Of a DNA stretch of 64,000 nucleotides, positions 63,862-64,000 are shown one piece after another. Made by a program: the position numbers and the translations under genes. The notes under the pieces are model-generated. The model searched no databases. It saw only the letters and a program-made list of their open reading frames with translations, and was not told the origin of the DNA. Origin of the DNA: WHSW01 sp963777775 (GTDB lineage Bacteria > Actinomycetota > Thermoleophilia > Solirubrobacterales > 70-9); the NCBI GenBank assembly GCA_963777775.1, contig CAVZRL010000005.1:186001-250000 (forward strand). Direction: 5' to 3'. Within the stretch, counting starts at the first letter, position 1; every line of letters starts with the position of its first letter.

Positions 63862-64000
63862 TCAGTCGGGCATCTCGACCAGCTCGACTTCGCCGAGCGG
63901 CATCTGCAGGAACCTCGTTCCGAGGCTCCGAAACGAGTCCACGTCCCCCGTGCAGACGAAGCGGTAGTCGCCCTCACCAGCTCCGGTTGCCTGCAGCGAG
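63862..64000 (-). CDS. murI: C-terminal end of glutamate racemase (partial)
   Basis: The last 45 codons of a leftward gene running off the window end. The readable end (DYRFVCTGDVDSFRSLG and then RFLQMPLGEVELVEMP) resembles the C-terminus of actinobacterial glutamate racemases, which supply D-glutamate for peptidoglycan. The active-site cysteines are outside the window, so the call rests on the tail alone. Confidence 0.6.
   Translation of the reverse strand, partial: SLQATGAGEGDYRFVCTGDVDSFRSLGTRFLQMPLGEVELVEMPD

Overview
The window is very G+C-rich, densely packed bacterial DNA with ATG, GTG and TTG starts, many 1-14 bp gene overlaps and almost no spacer. Gene content (four-domain S1, H+-pyrophosphatase, PPi-type phosphofructokinase, CeoB/CeoC-like RCK pair, LexA box of the GAAC-N4-GTTC type, t6A cluster beside rex, DUF2520-panC-panB, yqeY-phoH-ybeY-era) fits an actinomycete, most likely of the class Thermoleophilia (order Solirubrobacterales). 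This placement is inference from gene content; no 16S gene is present. No phage, IS element or CRISPR array is visible, so this looks like core chromosome.

Layout. 1-8.0 kb: RhtA-like exporter, a 58-aa CxxC protein with a kelch protein, a heterodimeric ABC exporter, and two exported proteins of unknown function, followed by tRNA-Gln(CUG). 8.2-16.8 kb: ferredoxin-reductase-like flavoprotein, then a probable K+ cluster (two RCK proteins and two APC permeases with a C-terminal USP domain), an FMN hydroxyacid oxidase, a glyoxalase-like protein and a cupin. 16.8-25.2 kb: H+-PPase, and a long leftward cluster udg-tsaE / tsaB-rimI-tsaD-glutaredoxin-rex-GCS2 ligase (frameshifted)-conserved small protein. 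25.4-29.5 kb: DUF2520-panC-panB (pantothenate), DUF378, YjbQ and an acyltransferase. 29.5-42.1 kb: uvrA under a LexA box, uvrB, an MFS transporter, a lytic transglycosylase, coaE, rpsA, a geranylgeranyl-reductase-like flavoprotein and a DMT protein. 42.2-45.1 kb: an ECF sigma factor with a membrane-anchored acidic tail, a Ser/Thr kinase and a secreted acidic repeat protein. 45.2-52.1 kb: polA, malic enzyme, epimerase and PPi-type phosphofructokinase. 52.2-61.0 kb: hisIE-trpE-G-D-C-htrA-F-B-A plus a tiny membrane protein, all leftward. 61.1-64.0 kb: murI(partial)-yqeY-phoH-ybeY-era, leftward.

Two window-wide patterns are the most interesting. First, a small hairpin-forming DNA element occurs in three strong copies and one diverged copy (40911-40975, 53280-53318, 62013-62050, and 53128-53174). 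It has a conserved centre (TCCTC-N-GCTTCGC) and outer arms that differ between copies but remain complementary within each. All copies lie in frame inside or at the edge of housekeeping genes (a flavoprotein, trpB, era, trpA), as Rickettsia palindromic elements do; it may be an undescribed mobile palindromic repeat. Second, most operon-leading genes have a TANNNT -10 box 6-9 nt before the start codon, implying widespread leaderless transcription. This pattern was used here to choose several start codons.
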